Positions 19,764 through 33,200 of a stretch of DNA of 64,000 nt are shown here, in pieces. Each line of letters starts with the position of its first letter. Within the stretch, counting starts at the first letter, position 1. The notes beneath the pieces are model-generated. The model was not told the DNA's origin. It did not search any database and worked only from the letters and a program-made list of their open reading frames with translations. Position numbers and translations under genes: made by a program. The stretch is from Aquilaria yunnanensis (lineage: Eukaryota; Streptophyta; Magnoliopsida; Malvales; Thymelaeaceae), in the NCBI GenBank assembly GCA_039654915.1, contig CM077594.1, positions 90,038,893 through 90,102,892 of the forward strand. Reading direction: 5' to 3'.

Positions 19764-22700
19764 ATGGCACAAAACACATCGACACTTTCGTTGCGATCGA
19801 TCCTTGAGAAGGAAAAACTGAATGGGACCAACTTTCTCAAATGGTACCAAAACTTGAGGATAGTCCTCAAACAAGAGAGAAAGGCTTATGTCCTAGAGCA
19901 GCCCATTCCGAATGAGCCTGCTGCCACTGCTCCAAGAGCTGAAAGGGATGCTCACAAGAGGCATTCTGATGATGCTTTGGATGTTGCATGCCTCATGCTT
20001 ATTACCATGGAATCTGAGCTTCAGAAGCAACATGAGAACATGGGGGCGTTCGATATGATCGAACATCTCAAAATGCTTTTCCAAGAGCAAGCTAGGCATG
20101 AGAGGTTTGAGACCTCTAAGGCATTGTTTCAGTGCAAGATGTCTGAGGGAAGTCCCATGGGTCCTTATGTGCTCAAGATGATTGGGTACATTGAGAATCT
20201 TGAGAATTTGGGATTTGCTCTTCAGAAAGAGTTGGCTATTGATGTAGTCTTGCAATCGTTACCTGAAAGCTACAGTCCGTTCGTCATGAACTATAACATG
20301 AACGACCTTGACAAGTCCCTCCCTGAATTGCTCAACATGTTGAGAATTGCTGAGCAAAACCTTAAGAAGGCTAAGCCCATTTTGATGGTTCAAAAGGGCA
20401 AGGGAAAAGGAAAAGCCAACAAGAAGAAGGATAAAACTAATGGAAAGTCCAATGCTAGTTCTTCTTCAGCTGCACTGAAACCAAAGGGTGGTGTGGCAAA
20501 GGAAGGGGAGTGCTTCCATTGTAAGCAACCTGGACACTGGAAGCGCAACTGTAAGCTCTATCTTGAAGAACTTGCTAAGGAAAAGGGAAGTAAGACTTCC
20601 ACTTCAGGTATTTTTGTTATAGAGGCTAACTTTTCTACTTCCTCATCTTGGGTATTGGATACTGGATGTGGATCTCACATTTGTGCAAATATGCAGGATC
20701 TAAGTAGAAGTAGAAGATTGGCCCGAGGTGAAGTGGACCTACGTGTTGGAAATGGAGCAAGGGTTGCTGCCTTAGCCGTAGGGACTTATGTTCTCACTTT
20801 ACCTGGTGGATTAGTTTTAGAATTAGACAACTGCTACTTTGTGCCTACTATTAGTAGAAATTTGATTTCTGTTTTTTGTTTGGACAAGAAAGGTTTTTCA
20901 TTTATAATAAAGGACAAATGTTGTTCTATTTATTTGAATGAAATCTTTTATGGTAGTGCTCAACTTAGCAATGGGTTGTATGTTCTAGACCTTGAAGATC
21001 CAATCTATAATGTGAATACCAAGAAGGTCAGATTAAATGATTCAAACTCGACCTATCTCTGGCACTGTCGCTTGGGCCATATAAATGAGACCTGCATATC
21101 CAAGCTCCATAAGGATGGACTCTTGGACTCTTTTGATTTTGAATCATATGAGACATGTGAGTCATGTTTGTTGGGCAAGATGACCAAAGCCCCATTCACA
21201 GGGCAAAGTGAAAGGGCTAATGACTTACTAGGACTCATACATAGTGATGTATGTGTCTACACAAGCTAGAGGAGGTTTCCAATACTTCATTACTTTCACT
21301 GATGACTTCAGCAGATATGGCTATGTGTATCTTATGAGACACAAGTCAGAATCCTTTGAAAAGTTCAAAGAATTCAAGAATGAAGTAGAGAATCAACTCG
21401 GGAAGAGTATCAAAGTGCTTCGATCAGATCAAAGTGGAGAGTACTTGGATCGAGAATTCCTTGACTATCTGAAGGAGTGTGGTATAGTATCACAACTCAC
21501 TCCACCAAGCACACCTCAATGGAATGGTGTTTCTGAAAGGAGAAATTGAACTCTGTTAGACATGGTTTGCTCCATGATGAGTCAAGCTGACCTTCCAAAC
21601 TCTTTTTGGGGACATGCTCTAGAGACAGCCGCTTTTACACTAAACCGAGTTCCATCTAAATCGATTCAAAAGACACCATATGAGATATGGAGTGGGAGGC
21701 GTCCCAATTTGTCTTTTATGAAGATTTGGGGCTGTGACGCTTATGTGAAACATCAATCCTCTGACAAACTAGGGCCCAAATCTCAAAAATGTCTTTTTGT
21801 TGGGTATCCCAAAGAAACAAAGGGTTACTATTTCTACAATCCCTCTGAGCAAAAAGTGTTTGTTGCTCGAACTGGTGTCTTTTTGGAGAAAGAGTTTATC
21901 TCTAAAGGAACTAGTGGGAGGAAAGTAGAACTTGAAAATATTCAAGAACAACAAGGAGACATCGAACCTGAAATAGAACCTGAACAGACACCACAAGATG
22001 TTGTGGTTCAAGAGTATGTTCCTGTAGCACAGAGCCCACGTAGGACTGGTAGGATTCGGCGTGAGCCCGAGAGATATGGATTTCTCATGACTCACACCGG
22101 TGATGTGATGCTCATGGATCAAGATGAGCCCACAACCTACCAACAAGCTATGTCGGGGCCTGACTCTGAGAAGTGGCTAGTGGCCATGAAATCCGAGATG
22201 GAATCCATGTATGAAAACCAAGTATGGACTTTGGTTGACCCACCTGAAGGGGTAAAACCCATAGGGTGCAAATGAGTTTTCAAGAAGAAAACTGACATGG
22301 ATAGTAATGTGATTACCTTTAAGGGATGATTGGTCGCAAAAGGTTTCAAGCAGATTCATGGTATTGACTATGATGAAACTTTTTCACCAGTTGCTATGCT
22401 TGAATCCATCCGAATTTTGTTTGCTATTGCTGCACACTATGATTATGAGATATGGCAAATGGATGTCAAAACTGCATTCCTAAATGGAAAGCTACTTGAG
22501 GATGTGTACATGACACAACCTGAGGGTTTTGTCACTCCTGAGAATGCCAATAAAGTGTGCAAATTGCAAAGGTCCATTTATGGACTGAAGCAAGCTTCTC
22601 GAAGTTGGAATCTTCATTTTGATGATGCAATCAAAGAGTTTGGTTTTATCAAAAATGAAGATGAACCTTGTGTCTCCAAGAAGGTTAGTGGGAGCGCTAT

Positions 22701-23719
22701 TGTCTTCTTGGTGTTGTATGTAGATGACATACTACTCATCGGGAATGACATTCCTGAGTTACAGTCTGTGAAGATTTGGCTAGGGAAATGTTTCTCTATT
22801 AAGGACTTGGGTGAAGCAACCTATGTGTTAGGCATCAGGATCTATAGAGATAGATCTAGAAAGCTTCTTGGCCTAAGTCAAAGTACATATATTGACAAGG
22901 TGCTAAAGAGGTTTAGCATGCAAGATTCCAAGAAAGGATTCTTGCCCATGTCACATGGTATCACTCTTTCTAGATCTCAGTGTCCGAATATAATCGAGAA
23001 GAGAGAGCGCATGAGTAAGATTCCATATGCCTTAGCAATTGGATCTATCATGTATGCCATGATATGTACTCGTCCCGATGTCTCATATGCTTTGAGCATG
23101 ACGAGTAGGTACCAATCGAACCCCGGTGAAAGTCACTGGACAGAACATCCTTAAGTACTTACGAAGGACTAAGGATGCATTCTTGGTCTTTGGAGGTGAA
23201 GATCAGCTCGTTGTAAGGGGTTACACCGATGCAAGCTTCCAATCCGATAAGGATGATTTTAGATCACAATCTGGTTATGTGTTTTGTATTGGTGGTGGTG
23301 CTATGAGCTGGAAGAGTTCAAAGCAAGAGACAGTAGCTGACTCTACAATAGAATCTGAGTACATTGCCGCCTCTGATGCTGCGAAGGAGGTAGTTTGGAT
23401 CAAGAAGTTCATCACTGAACTTGGAGTGGTTCCAAGCATTGTCGACCCGATAGAGCTCTATTGTGACAACAATGGAGCAATCGCACAGGTTAAGGAACCT
23501 CGATCTCACCAGCGATCCAAACACATACTCCGACGCTATCATCTCATTAGGGAGATCATCGAGAGGGGTGATGTAAGGATATGCAGGACTTCGACAGACA
23601 GCAATATTGCTGATCCACTGACAAAGCCCCTTACGCAGCAGAAGCATGATAGCCATTCTAGGTCCATCGGTATTAGATACATGGATGATTGGCTTTTAGT
23701 GCAAGTGGGAGATTGTTAG
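19764..23719 (+). pseudogene. gag-pol: copia gag-pol polyprotein, degraded
   Basis: Encodes particle protein and replication enzymes in one frame. Gag starts at ATG 19764 and has the zinc knuckle CFHCKQPGHWKRNC (about 20513-20554). The protease motif is LDTGCGSH (about 20658-20681). The integrase finger (HCRLGH ... CESCLLGK) and catalytic Asp (IHSDVC) follow. A small deletion near 21249-21256 shifts the frame, which then continues with the second Asp (RSDQSGEY) and SERRN. RT has LYVDDI (about 22717-22734) and the RNase H-region motif SEYIAA. Nonsense codons: TGA at 21547-21549, 22273-22275 and 22327-22329. A second frameshift lies near 23140. The sequence ends a few bases after the polypurine tract. 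It is not functional. Confidence 0.9.
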
Positions 23720-25129
23720 TGTTGTGCCCAAAAGGCCAATCATGAGATGATTTTATTTTTGCACATTGAGTCATGATATTTTATTGAGGCATTAATCCAG
23801 CAATTTTGTTTGTTGTTTTGTTTCTACGTAACGTAATAAACATAATTGTAACCCTAGAATAATGATATTCTTAAACATCCCTAGTCTAGTATTATTGTGG
23901 AGCGGGTTGCAATAATACATAATGACTAGCATATGTGGAGACTAATATGAGATATGTAGTCTACATATGGGTACAAGTTGGAGAACTTATGTACTGGACC
24001 GACCCACCATGAGAACACTTCATGGATCGTTATATGAGTGTCATAAGTGATTCTCATAGTGATCATGGTATATGTAGTCCTTCGACCTAAGATCATCAAG
24101 GTTCCCTACATGTGAGTCACATACTTTGATACTTTCCTTTGTTGCTCGTAACTGAGTGAACTTGAAGGAGGTCATTGGGTATGTCACATATCATGCGGAG
24201 GGATTTGTATGATCAAGATGGGATTTGTCCCTCCTATGTAACGGGAGTGATATCTTTGGGCCCCTTGATAGAGTGAGACTTAGAAAATGCATGGCTATGC
24301 TCCGATGAGTTGATATATGATATCAATATCGTCAGTTTAAGTTGGTCTACTCGGTAATCAAGAAACCAAAGATTGGGCTATACGAGAGTGACACATTCCA
24401 TGTCTCGTGCTTAGTCTTGATATCTTGGACAAAGGGACAATGACATATATCAGTGATGATCATAAAGGTTTAGTCGATTCACCGACAATCTTGTCACTTG
24501 GGTAGCAATGATGTGTTGCTAGACACCGCTCATTGCTTATGATCATAAATGTGATTTATGATCATTGCCAACATGGCAAGAGCCTATTGGGTCGCACACA
24601 TAGAGCTATTTGGATCATTAGAGTGCATGGGCTAATTATTTGGGTTATGGTTTCACTTTAATTTCGTATTAATAATGGGCCAAGGAGTTGAGCCATTATT
24701 AAGCCCGAAATTAAATCCTAATTGGATTAGGGCTTTGAAACCCATTAGGCCTGGAAGTTGAGTCTCACTATAAATACAACTTTTAAGTGAGAAATTCGCA
24801 TGTCTCCTTGCCCTAGCCTCCCAAAAGGACAGCCGCACTCTTCTCTTGCAATTCCTTGGAGGACGCAAGCTAGCACTGCGAGCGCAAGAGAAACGCATCT
24901 ATCGGGACGTGGTGGAAGCGTGGTGATCTTCAGAGGCTCGTGTGGATACCATAGAGAGCCTGAACACGTCAACTATTCAGGTTTTGTGATTCGACTCTAC
25001 AGTTGAGTGAGAAATCTCAACCGAAAATTAGGTATGAAATTTTTGAACACCCTGTTTACCCCGTTTCACTTGGATCCTGGAGGGTTTCGGTTAAATTCCG
25101 CTGCGCTGTTTGGCTCCCGAAACCCAACA
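23714..25129 (+). repeat. 3' LTR of copia element 1
   Basis: Full-length copy of the 16819-18234 LTR, followed by GGACC. Most differences from the 5' LTR are G/A or C/T changes concentrated in the last 300 bp. Confidence 0.93.
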
Positions 25130-25626
25130 GGACCGACCCGAAACTGGCCCGGGAACGGCCGATCCTGGGCCTGGGTCCTGAGGACCGAGCTCAGGCCAGT
25201 TGTAGGCGGGGAGGTTCCGAGCCTATCCCAGGGCGGTCCCGTGCCTCGGCAAGGTGGTCCTGGGGCGGAGCGGGGCGGGTTTCATTTTTTTTTTGTTAAA
25301 AAAAAAATATATATATATAAATAGAACAATTATTAATTATATAAGTCAGAAATATTTTTAAGAAAAAACACCACCTCCGGTGTAAGTTTTATTAAGTTAA
25401 AAAGCCAAACGGCACTTACAAATAATCGGAACGTGCCTTACATTTTGAAATGGCAAAAACGTTCCGGAAATGATAAATAATCGAAACCTATGATCTGTGC
25501 TGAACAGCATAATCAGATCAAATACAAACTACATGTATGATTGAAAAAAAAAATTCAAGTCTCGGTATCGGATATTACCTCCTCATTCGAACTCTTTTGG
25601 TCTTGCTGCCGGAGTGTTGCGAGGCC

Positions 25627-27729
25627 CTAATCTCGGTTGCACACGCATACTTCTACCGCGTCGGGTGTCAATCTTGACCGTTTTTCTGTTATCACCTGTT
25701 TTCTGGAACTAAACGCTGCTTCAGATGAGACGGTCGATACTGGAACGGTAAGAATCTCTTGTGCGATTATCGGCAAGATCGGAAATCTTGATTTCTTTTG
25801 TTTCCACCACTCCAAAATGTCGAGGTCACTTGTCTCGAACGATGTGTTGAGATAGTCATCAACCTCAGCTAATCCCGATGTTATCGGTCGGGGTCGTTTG
25901 AGCATTTGGAGCACCGGGTTGAATCTTGAAGAGATTGATCTCCTTGGAGGCTCGGTTTGAGGAGCTTCGGATCTTACCTTATCCGAATGCCGCTCACAGT
26001 ATAACTTGTATAAAGAATGCAAGTACTCGGAAGCAAAAGCAGACATAGTCAAAACATTTATATAAGACATTTCTAAATAAGTATGAAAAATTCCTTCAAG
26101 TAGTGTTGTTGTGCCCGTTAATTTTACATAGGAGTCAAGTAAAGAAGCGACAAAAAAGATAGGTGGAATGTTTTCGAAATATTGAAGCCACTTAGCCCGC
26201 ATGGTTTCGACAGTCGGTTTTAACAACTCATCATTTTTAAACTGATGTAAAGCATATGTGATGTTCACTAAATGAAACAAAACTTGATGACTTGTTGGGT
26301 AGTAAACACCAGAGAAAAATTCAGTTGCCTCATAAAAAAACTTAAGCAATTCACCGGTTTTGGAACATTTCTTCCAAATTTCGGTCGTAAGAAATTCAGA
26401 ACCCATTTTTAAATTCATGAAATGTGATAACAAATTTGCATACGGTAATGCATCTTGCAACATAAAAAATGTGGAGTTCCAGTGGGTTGGGCAATCCAAT
26501 TTAAACCGTTTCCAAGAAAATGGTTTTTGATTTTCAATACAAAAGCTTTTAAATTCACGAAAAATAGCAGGTCTGGACATCAAATATTTTAATGAGTTTT
26601 GAATAGGCAAAATCTCATTTTGGAGAACTTCTAAACCCTTTTGCACACAAATGTTCAAAATATGGCACATGCATCTAACGTGAAAGAATGCACCGTTAAG
26701 CGGTGGTTTTAAGTTTTGACTCAAAAGGCGATCGGCAACATCATTATTTGAAGCATTATCAAATGAAATGCACAGAACTTTATCAGTACAAAAATAATCA
26801 CGTAAAGTTTCTAAGATACAATTAAATATTTGAAAACCAGTATGATCTGTTTCAATAACCTTAAATGACAAAATTCGTTTTTGCATTATCCAATCAGAAT
26901 CAATCCAATGAGAAGTAACACAATAGAATGATTGACCTATAGGTGATGTCCACATATCAGAAGTAAATGCTACACAATGATCAAGAGCAGAAAAATATGC
27001 TTGCAAATCTGATTTTCCAGCTTCAAATTGTCTAAAGCTTTCTTTCCCAGCAGTTTTCCTAGATACTTTTCTAAATGCAGGATTTAATTGTGATTTTATC
27101 CAAGATTCTATGTGGGCATCTTTAGCTTATGAAAAAGGTTTTTCGGTAAGTATCATCCAATTTACCATACATTCTCTATAAGATTGTTGGTTAAAATGAA
27201 ATATACCTGGTCCGCCGGCGTCGGTTGTAGACCCAAGTTGTGTTTGTCCTCCAGAACTAGTCCCGATACTAGGGAGGACGTTAGCATATTGATTTTCAAT
27301 ATACCGCTTCAGCGTTCTAGTGCCGGAATTCTTTCTATGCACCAATTTTTTCCCGCAATGTTTGCATTTTCCGTACCTCGACTCCCCTTCGTTTATGAGC
27401 TCATAATGCTCCCAAACCCAAGCAGTTAGTCTCGTGGATTTATCTTGTACTTGAGTTTCCTCCACGTCGAGTTTATGACTTGTAAGCTTCGGTTCTGTTG
27501 ACGGATTCCCGGATGCCATCGCATCCAACTCTTCCACTTCATCATCGGATAATTGATCGTCGAGACCCAAATCGTAATTCGTCATATCGATTACGTCACC
27601 ATCGTCGTGAAACTCTTGAATTGAAATGCCTTTATCGGCGGGCCATGATCGGCGACGGAACAAGGCTCGGAGGCTGGTGTTGCGGGAAGATGAACTATCT
27701 GTTGACTTGCCCTTTCCTTTTGAAACCAT
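25627..27729 (-). pseudogene. hAT transposase (RICESLEEPER-like) with one nonsense codon
   Basis: DNA transposase that excises and inserts hAT elements. One frame runs from ATG 27729 to TAG 25627, about 700 codons, broken only by TAA at 27127-27129 (codon 201). The N-terminal part is acidic. A BED zinc finger spans residues 98-147 (CKHC at 122-125), but its conserved His is Tyr (LKRYIEN). The RNase H-like core shows the first Asp in FTSDMWTS (D258), the second in SFDNASNND (D324) and the CMCHILN motif near 352. The hAT dimerisation region is at the C-terminus, with SSEAAFSS carrying the catalytic-region Glu. There is no intron. Translation reinitiation could yield a core without BED, but the enzyme is probably inactive. 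Confidence 0.88.
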
Positions 27730-27910
27730 GCCTCACATACTAATAGTAGTGATTAATGCAAAATCAAGAGAGGATTATGAAGATATTAGGGAGAGATTAG
27801 TAAGAAATTTGGAAGAGATTAAGAAAATAAAGAGAATGGTTGAGAGAATATAGTAGATGAAGAAGAGAGATTGAGTGATTATGTGAGGATTGAGTGAAAA
27901 TGGCGTTGGT

Positions 27911-27917
27911 ATTTATA
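27911..27917 (-). promoter_or_regulatory. TATA box of the hAT transposase gene
   Basis: TATAAAT on the minus strand, 182 bp upstream of the transposase ATG and preceded by C-rich sequence. It lies inside the element. Confidence 0.6.
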
Positions 27918-28441
27918 GGGGGAGGGGAAAAATTAGTTTGACCAAAAAGTCCTTGAAATTTAGTTGTTGGGAGGGGCAACACTGAAATTTTGGGGGCTGA
28001 AATAGAGCAAAAAGCTGTTAGAGGGCCTGCTGTGTAATTAGCCATTTTTTAAAAAAAAATTTCGCAGATTAACGTTACTGGCAGCAGGGAGTCATTGTGG
28101 CGCTAGCGGGGCGGGGCGGGGCGGTCCTGTCCGAGTCGGGCCGGTTTTCGTGCTTCGCCTGGTCCGGGGCTGTCTTTTTTGCGTCTCCCTCCTCCTATTG
28201 GGCCCATACTCGGCCCATAATATTGTGAGCTTTTCCTGGGGAGGGCCCGGCCCACCTCCCACTTCTAGCACTGCTAGCCTAGCATGTCCAATTTGTAGGA
28301 CCAAGTGTCTATTAACATCAAATATTTATCGATGACAATTGCGCGATATATAATCAGATGCAGGAAGCACGCCAAACAGGGGATTTGAAGCGATAAGACT
28401 TGAAAATTTGAGGGTAGGAGAACATAGAGCCCCATAACTTA

Positions 28442-28465
28442 TTATATATATATATATATATATAG
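28442..28465. repeat. (AT)n microsatellite
   Basis: About twelve AT dinucleotides at the left edge of the dispersed AT-rich repeat that follows. Confidence 0.9.
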
Positions 28466-30175
28466 TATGAATGTGCATAAATATTAAACGATTGTTTTAT
28501 CCTTACATTATAAGTTATTTTGTTCTTTTAATGGAATCCAATTTTGTCATTGTCTACTTAATTAGAGTTATATCAGTACTAGAACACTAAAAGAAACTTT
28601 TAAGTTGTTACTAAATTTTATTTTTTTCTACAAGTTTTGCCCTTCCTTGATTTTATCTTACAGAATTAGATGTTGTATGCAATTTTGCTATGTTAATCTT
28701 ACCTAAAACTCTTAAATTGTCATTAAATTTTTTTTTTCAATCAAACATTTTACCTGTTTCTATATTACTATGAAACAATACCTTAAGTACAATAATTATT
28801 TGATAAAATTTAAAATTCCAACTTAGCATTTCAAAAACTTTCATAGCCAAATCTTTTATTTGAATAAAAGGCTTCAATATATATGGTAAAACTCATGCTA
28901 AAGCTTGTACTACTACATATTTTATAAAACTTCAAATTTTAACTTAACATTTCAAAAACCTTTAGAGCTAAATCTTTTATTTGAATAAACTATTTAAATA
29001 TATGGTAAAAATCATGCTAAAGATTGTACTACTATAAAAAGTACCTTTGAACATAAAATTTTTATCAATAAAGTTTCTTTAGTTTTGCAACTTGGATAAG
29101 TATATAACAGAAAGCTTATTATCTGGTAAAACTCTTGATAAAGTTTCACACTAAAATCTATAAGTATTGGAAGAGTTCTTTTTCTATTTTAATGAAATAC
29201 AAATTTTATATTTTCTATTCAATTAAAGTTATGTTAGTATTAGGATTATAAAAATGGCAAAAGAAAAGAATCAAGTGGCAGAGATCTAATATGTGGTTGC
29301 ATATTTAATTAGGTATTTATTAGTATTAAAATACTTGAAATATAATAAGAAAGGAAAAATGTAAAGTGGGATGCATTTAACCTTTAGTTTTTAAGAAAGT
29401 TTACCATTTTGACTACTAAAATTACTTTGGCCACTAAACTCAATTAATTTTAAGAAGTATGAATTAAATTTGTTCTACCATAAAAAATATCTTTGAATAT
29501 ATACTTTAAAAGCTTAGGTATTTGGTTAATCGTAGAGCAATTATATGATTAAAGTATGACTCAAACACATATTATGAAAAAAAGAAAAAAAATTATTATT
29601 GTAGCAAAGGTCATTGTGAAAAAAATTAGGAAAAAAAATCTTGGCTCCTAGAATTAGTTTTCTTATATTATAATAAAGGTGAATTTTAGCAGTAGTTTTC
29701 TTTACATTTTCTATTGTTTTATAATATTGGGAAAGTTTTGAGATTTATTTTTCCCACATGGTCATCCATTTTAATATTGTAACATAAATTTTTATTCTTA
29801 GCAACTCATAACTCTTTCTCTATACTGAATAATATTAAATTTTTGTTTCAATTTTTGTTATTTTTTAGAGCCAATCAAGTCTTATGAATTTGAATTGTAT
29901 TAAGGTGGATTATGCATCATTACTTTAACTACCAAATTTAGTTAAATTTAACAAATATGCTCTCAATTTTGGATAAATGATTTTGAACATTACTTTTTGG
30001 TCAGTTAAATTCCTCTTTCCTTCACTTGCCATTCAAACTATGATAATAATAGTAACTTAAAACTTATAATATTTAATCAGTAGTTATTTATGCGTTGGAA
30101 ATAATAACAATATTCTAATGTTTTAATTCTACAGACAAAAAATTAAAATTTTTAACGAGAGTCCTTTTTGCAATA
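28466..30175 (+). repeat. Dispersed AT-rich repeat, copy A
   Basis: Non-coding sequence that matches 48250-51195 (inside the resistance gene intron) over most of its length; both contain ATTATAAGTTATTTT and ACACTAAAAGAAAC. A 115-bp stretch is tandemly duplicated inside it (about 28805-28915 and 28920-29035). The start resembles copies at 48250 and 51530, where it begins TCTTA-TTATAAAA. That suits the 5' TC end of a non-autonomous Helitron, but no 3' hairpin with CTRR end was found. Confidence 0.6.
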
Positions 30176-30209
30176 GAGAAAGAGTTATTACGCCATAAAA
30201 AAATGTTAT

Positions 30210-33200
30210 TGACGTAACGCCCCCAATTTTATAAACCTTAATTTTAAAAGATATCTTAAATTCCCAGAATTATAAAGCATTTAATTAAAAATAATTTAAG
30301 AAATATGAGGTAAAACATTTTATTTAAATCATTTTCCAAAAAATGAGAGTATTAAATGAAATCAAAGTAGTTAAGTGACAATCCCAGGAAAACTAATATG
30401 CGCATAATGTGTCAATTTAAACAAGCCATATGTTTCTTTAGAAATCAAATAACACAAAGTTAAAACCCAGTCCCAGCCAGTTCTACTTTCGAGGGGCTAC
30501 AGCGTACTCTCACTCAGTCTGCTCCACATCTTGAACCTCGTTATATGGTTCAGTGTACTCTGTCTCCTCATAGTACTCACTTAGAAAAACATGTTAAGAG
30601 GAGGGATGAGCACAACTTGCTCAGTAAGGGGGAAGTATCAGGCCCATCACGTGGGTCCTAATATTCCCGTAACAAACAACAACGAATAATAAACTTTAAG
30701 CTGTAGCAATTTAATTAAAGAACAATTCCATACAACATCATAACAACAAAATCAAAATTCTACTAGCATGCTTGAACTACCATGCGTATGCATAATTCTT
30801 TTTACCGATTAAATAATATCTTCTTGATCGATCACTTAATCCAATACTTAATTGCCGTCGGACGAACCTAGGGTGGTGAGTGTGTACATCACCCACTCTC
30901 GGGATAACTCTTAGGCAGTGCCACTAGGGATGCCACCAAGCCAGAGCCTCTCGGAATACCTACGCCGAGGTAGAGCCTCTCGTGATAACAGCCATAAGCA
31001 TGGTCCTTCGCCAGCTATGGTCTGACAGCGCACAAATCATATCTCCATACTCCGTGTCAATATCGGGTCATGACTAGGGACGGTCTGCTGCCACCCTAAC
31101 ATGCCTCTCGGGTTCGAATCGTCCGTTCTGAACCTCTTGTCTAAATTTACGGCTTGTTAGGTCATGTAGATATGGTTTGTCACCAACCTTGCATGCCTCG
31201 TATTTTATCTTACTCTTCAAATCTTTTACTTAATGCAATCTTGTGTATGACAAACATCAATCATATGCAACAACCAATTGATGCATGACCGTAGCTCATT
31301 TTATTTTAGCTCTTTTTAGTAGAATGCCATGATTCTAGTGCATCCTATTTCTTTTATCATGTTATCTTAGTTTAGTGTTACATGATGTCATGACAATCAA
31401 TGATATCTTTTAAGTGTATTTGTGATAAATGTTCATCTCATTTCTCGTGAATTCTTTCTAAATTGGTTATTTAGTATTTACGCTCCTAATCCTTTATCTA
31501 TCGGCTTATAATAATTTATTACAGCCCTAACATGCCACTAACGGTTCCTTCCAATCTCATCATGTTGCTAATGAGCTTGTCGGCCCTAAACATGGTACTA
31601 GCGGTGTTTGTCTCACCAGCCCTAAACATGCTACTAGCGGTGTTTATTTAGGCGGTCCTAACATATTTCTAATTTAATTCTTGTTATAAGCGGTCCTAGT
31701 ATGATACTAGCGCCAAACATACATCATACATCACATCATTACAACCATACAACCAACCAACCAAAATTACATCTCAAAGGAAGAGAACTAAAATAAAATA
31801 AAATAAAATTCTAGAAAAACTAATTAATTACCCTACCCATGTTGCCCACGCGTTTAAAGATTTTGTTTAGCCCAATTGTTTACTTAAAATTTATTATTCG
31901 GGTTGATGCTTATTTTGGGCCTAAGAGGGCCCACGAGAACTAACCCGCTCTTCCCCCTTACCTAGTTCGGAATAATACGGCGAAAGATGGCGATTTCCTA
32001 GGACGGTCCTACAAAATGTTAGTAAGGTAGAAAATTAGAAAAATATACTAAAAATTGGAAATTTCCTAAATGGTACTTGGAAGGTTCATGTTCTTGGCAT
32101 CTAGGTCGGAATTTTACCTAGTGAGCAAAAAGGGTCTCGAGGTGTCTTTAGTGGCCTTGTGCCTATTTGGGATCGTGTCGGGAGCCTTCTTGATATTGAC
32201 CCTAAAAATTACAGCGACAACACACTAAGTTATATGCTCATTTAATGGCTGTAAAAACTAATCTTGGAAGGAAAATTTTTTTATTTCGGTTACCGATGTG
32301 TTTTCAGGATCTCTGGCACTTCGGGAGTCCAAAGAAGCGCCAAACCTTCAAGTAAGGATTTTTCTAACCCTTTGTAACAACATGGACAGCAAAGATAAGA
32401 TAATTGTTAGGGCTGTAAGATTTGAAATTGGCAGCAAAAAGGATTTTAAAAAGACTAATGTGGCTTACCGGAGTTTAGGAGTAAGTATGGACCCGATTGC
32501 ACTGGAAACGAGTGCAAAACCCAAAAATTGGATTAACAATGACCTACCAAGAACTTACAGCAAGAATATTAGGACTTTAGGTGCTGGAAGAAAAGAAAGA
32601 AAAAAAAAATTAAAAGAGTAATACCGAAAAATTTTGGCTCACGCGAATCAAATCGAAATCGTCGGTACTCGTAGGATCACTTTTGGTGTCTGGATGTGGT
32701 TTCCCTTCAACTTAATAAACCTAAGCAATAATAGAGAATTAAATAGAATTCAAAATTGGTTGGATGATGGAGAAATAAAAGCCCAAAGGGCTGGACTTAC
32801 GCCGGTTTGACAAAGATCACGATCAAGCCGGTAACGGAGCGGAAAGTGCGATGACAATCCTTTGGTGTGATAATTTCTTCTCCACTCTACTATGCAAGTC
32901 GCTGAACAATGGTGGAATTAGGAGGCTATCTACATGAAATAAAGGAATGAAAAAGAGAAATATACACGAAGATTGAAGGAGGCGGCTGGAATGGCAAGGT
33001 GGAACATAACGATCATTGGTGTTTTTCCCATTGTTGTTGCTTAAGTGGATGTTGCGCATGGACTAGAAAAGAAAGGAAGCCGCAGCAAGCCTTGGTGCCG
33101 AACTGGAATTCTTTTTGTTTTTGACCTAGGAGAGATACGGGGAAAAGAATATTAAATTAAAAGAAAGAGTTATAGTTATATTAGGATAATAATGAAGGTT

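Larger units (their letters stand above)
16819..25129 (+). mobile_element. Nested Ty1/copia LTR retrotransposon (8.3 kb)
   Basis: LTRs 16819-18234 and 23714-25129 are both 1416 bp, start TGTTAGTGTTGTGCCC and end AAACCCAACA, with about 25 differences seen (about 98% identical). The 5-bp target duplication GGACC is perfect (16814-16818, 25130-25134). An initiator-Met primer site follows the 5' LTR and a polypurine tract (AAGTGGGAGAT, 23703-23713) precedes the 3' LTR. The long leader (18235-19763) and degraded gag-pol lie between. The insertion site is 24 bp inside the left end of the hAT element, so the copia is younger than the hAT insertion. Confidence 0.94.
16795..28267 (-). mobile_element. 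hAT transposon containing a nested copia element
   Basis: Ends are TAGAGGTGGG (16795) and, inverted, TAGAAGTGGG (28267). Eight-bp target duplications GCACTGCC (16787-16794) and GCACTGCT (28268-28275) differ at one base. Removing the copia insertion and its 5-bp duplication leaves about 3.16 kb, a normal size for an autonomous hAT. Both ends carry GC-rich subterminal sequence (about 25130-25280 and 28100-28260) with repeated GGGCC/GGCCC motifs. It encodes one transposase on the minus strand with a single nonsense codon. Confidence 0.88.

Noticed and set aside
32298..32621. 107-codon frame in the presumed LTR
   Set aside because: No domain, no promoter or splice context, and chance frames of this length are expected in 3.5 kb.
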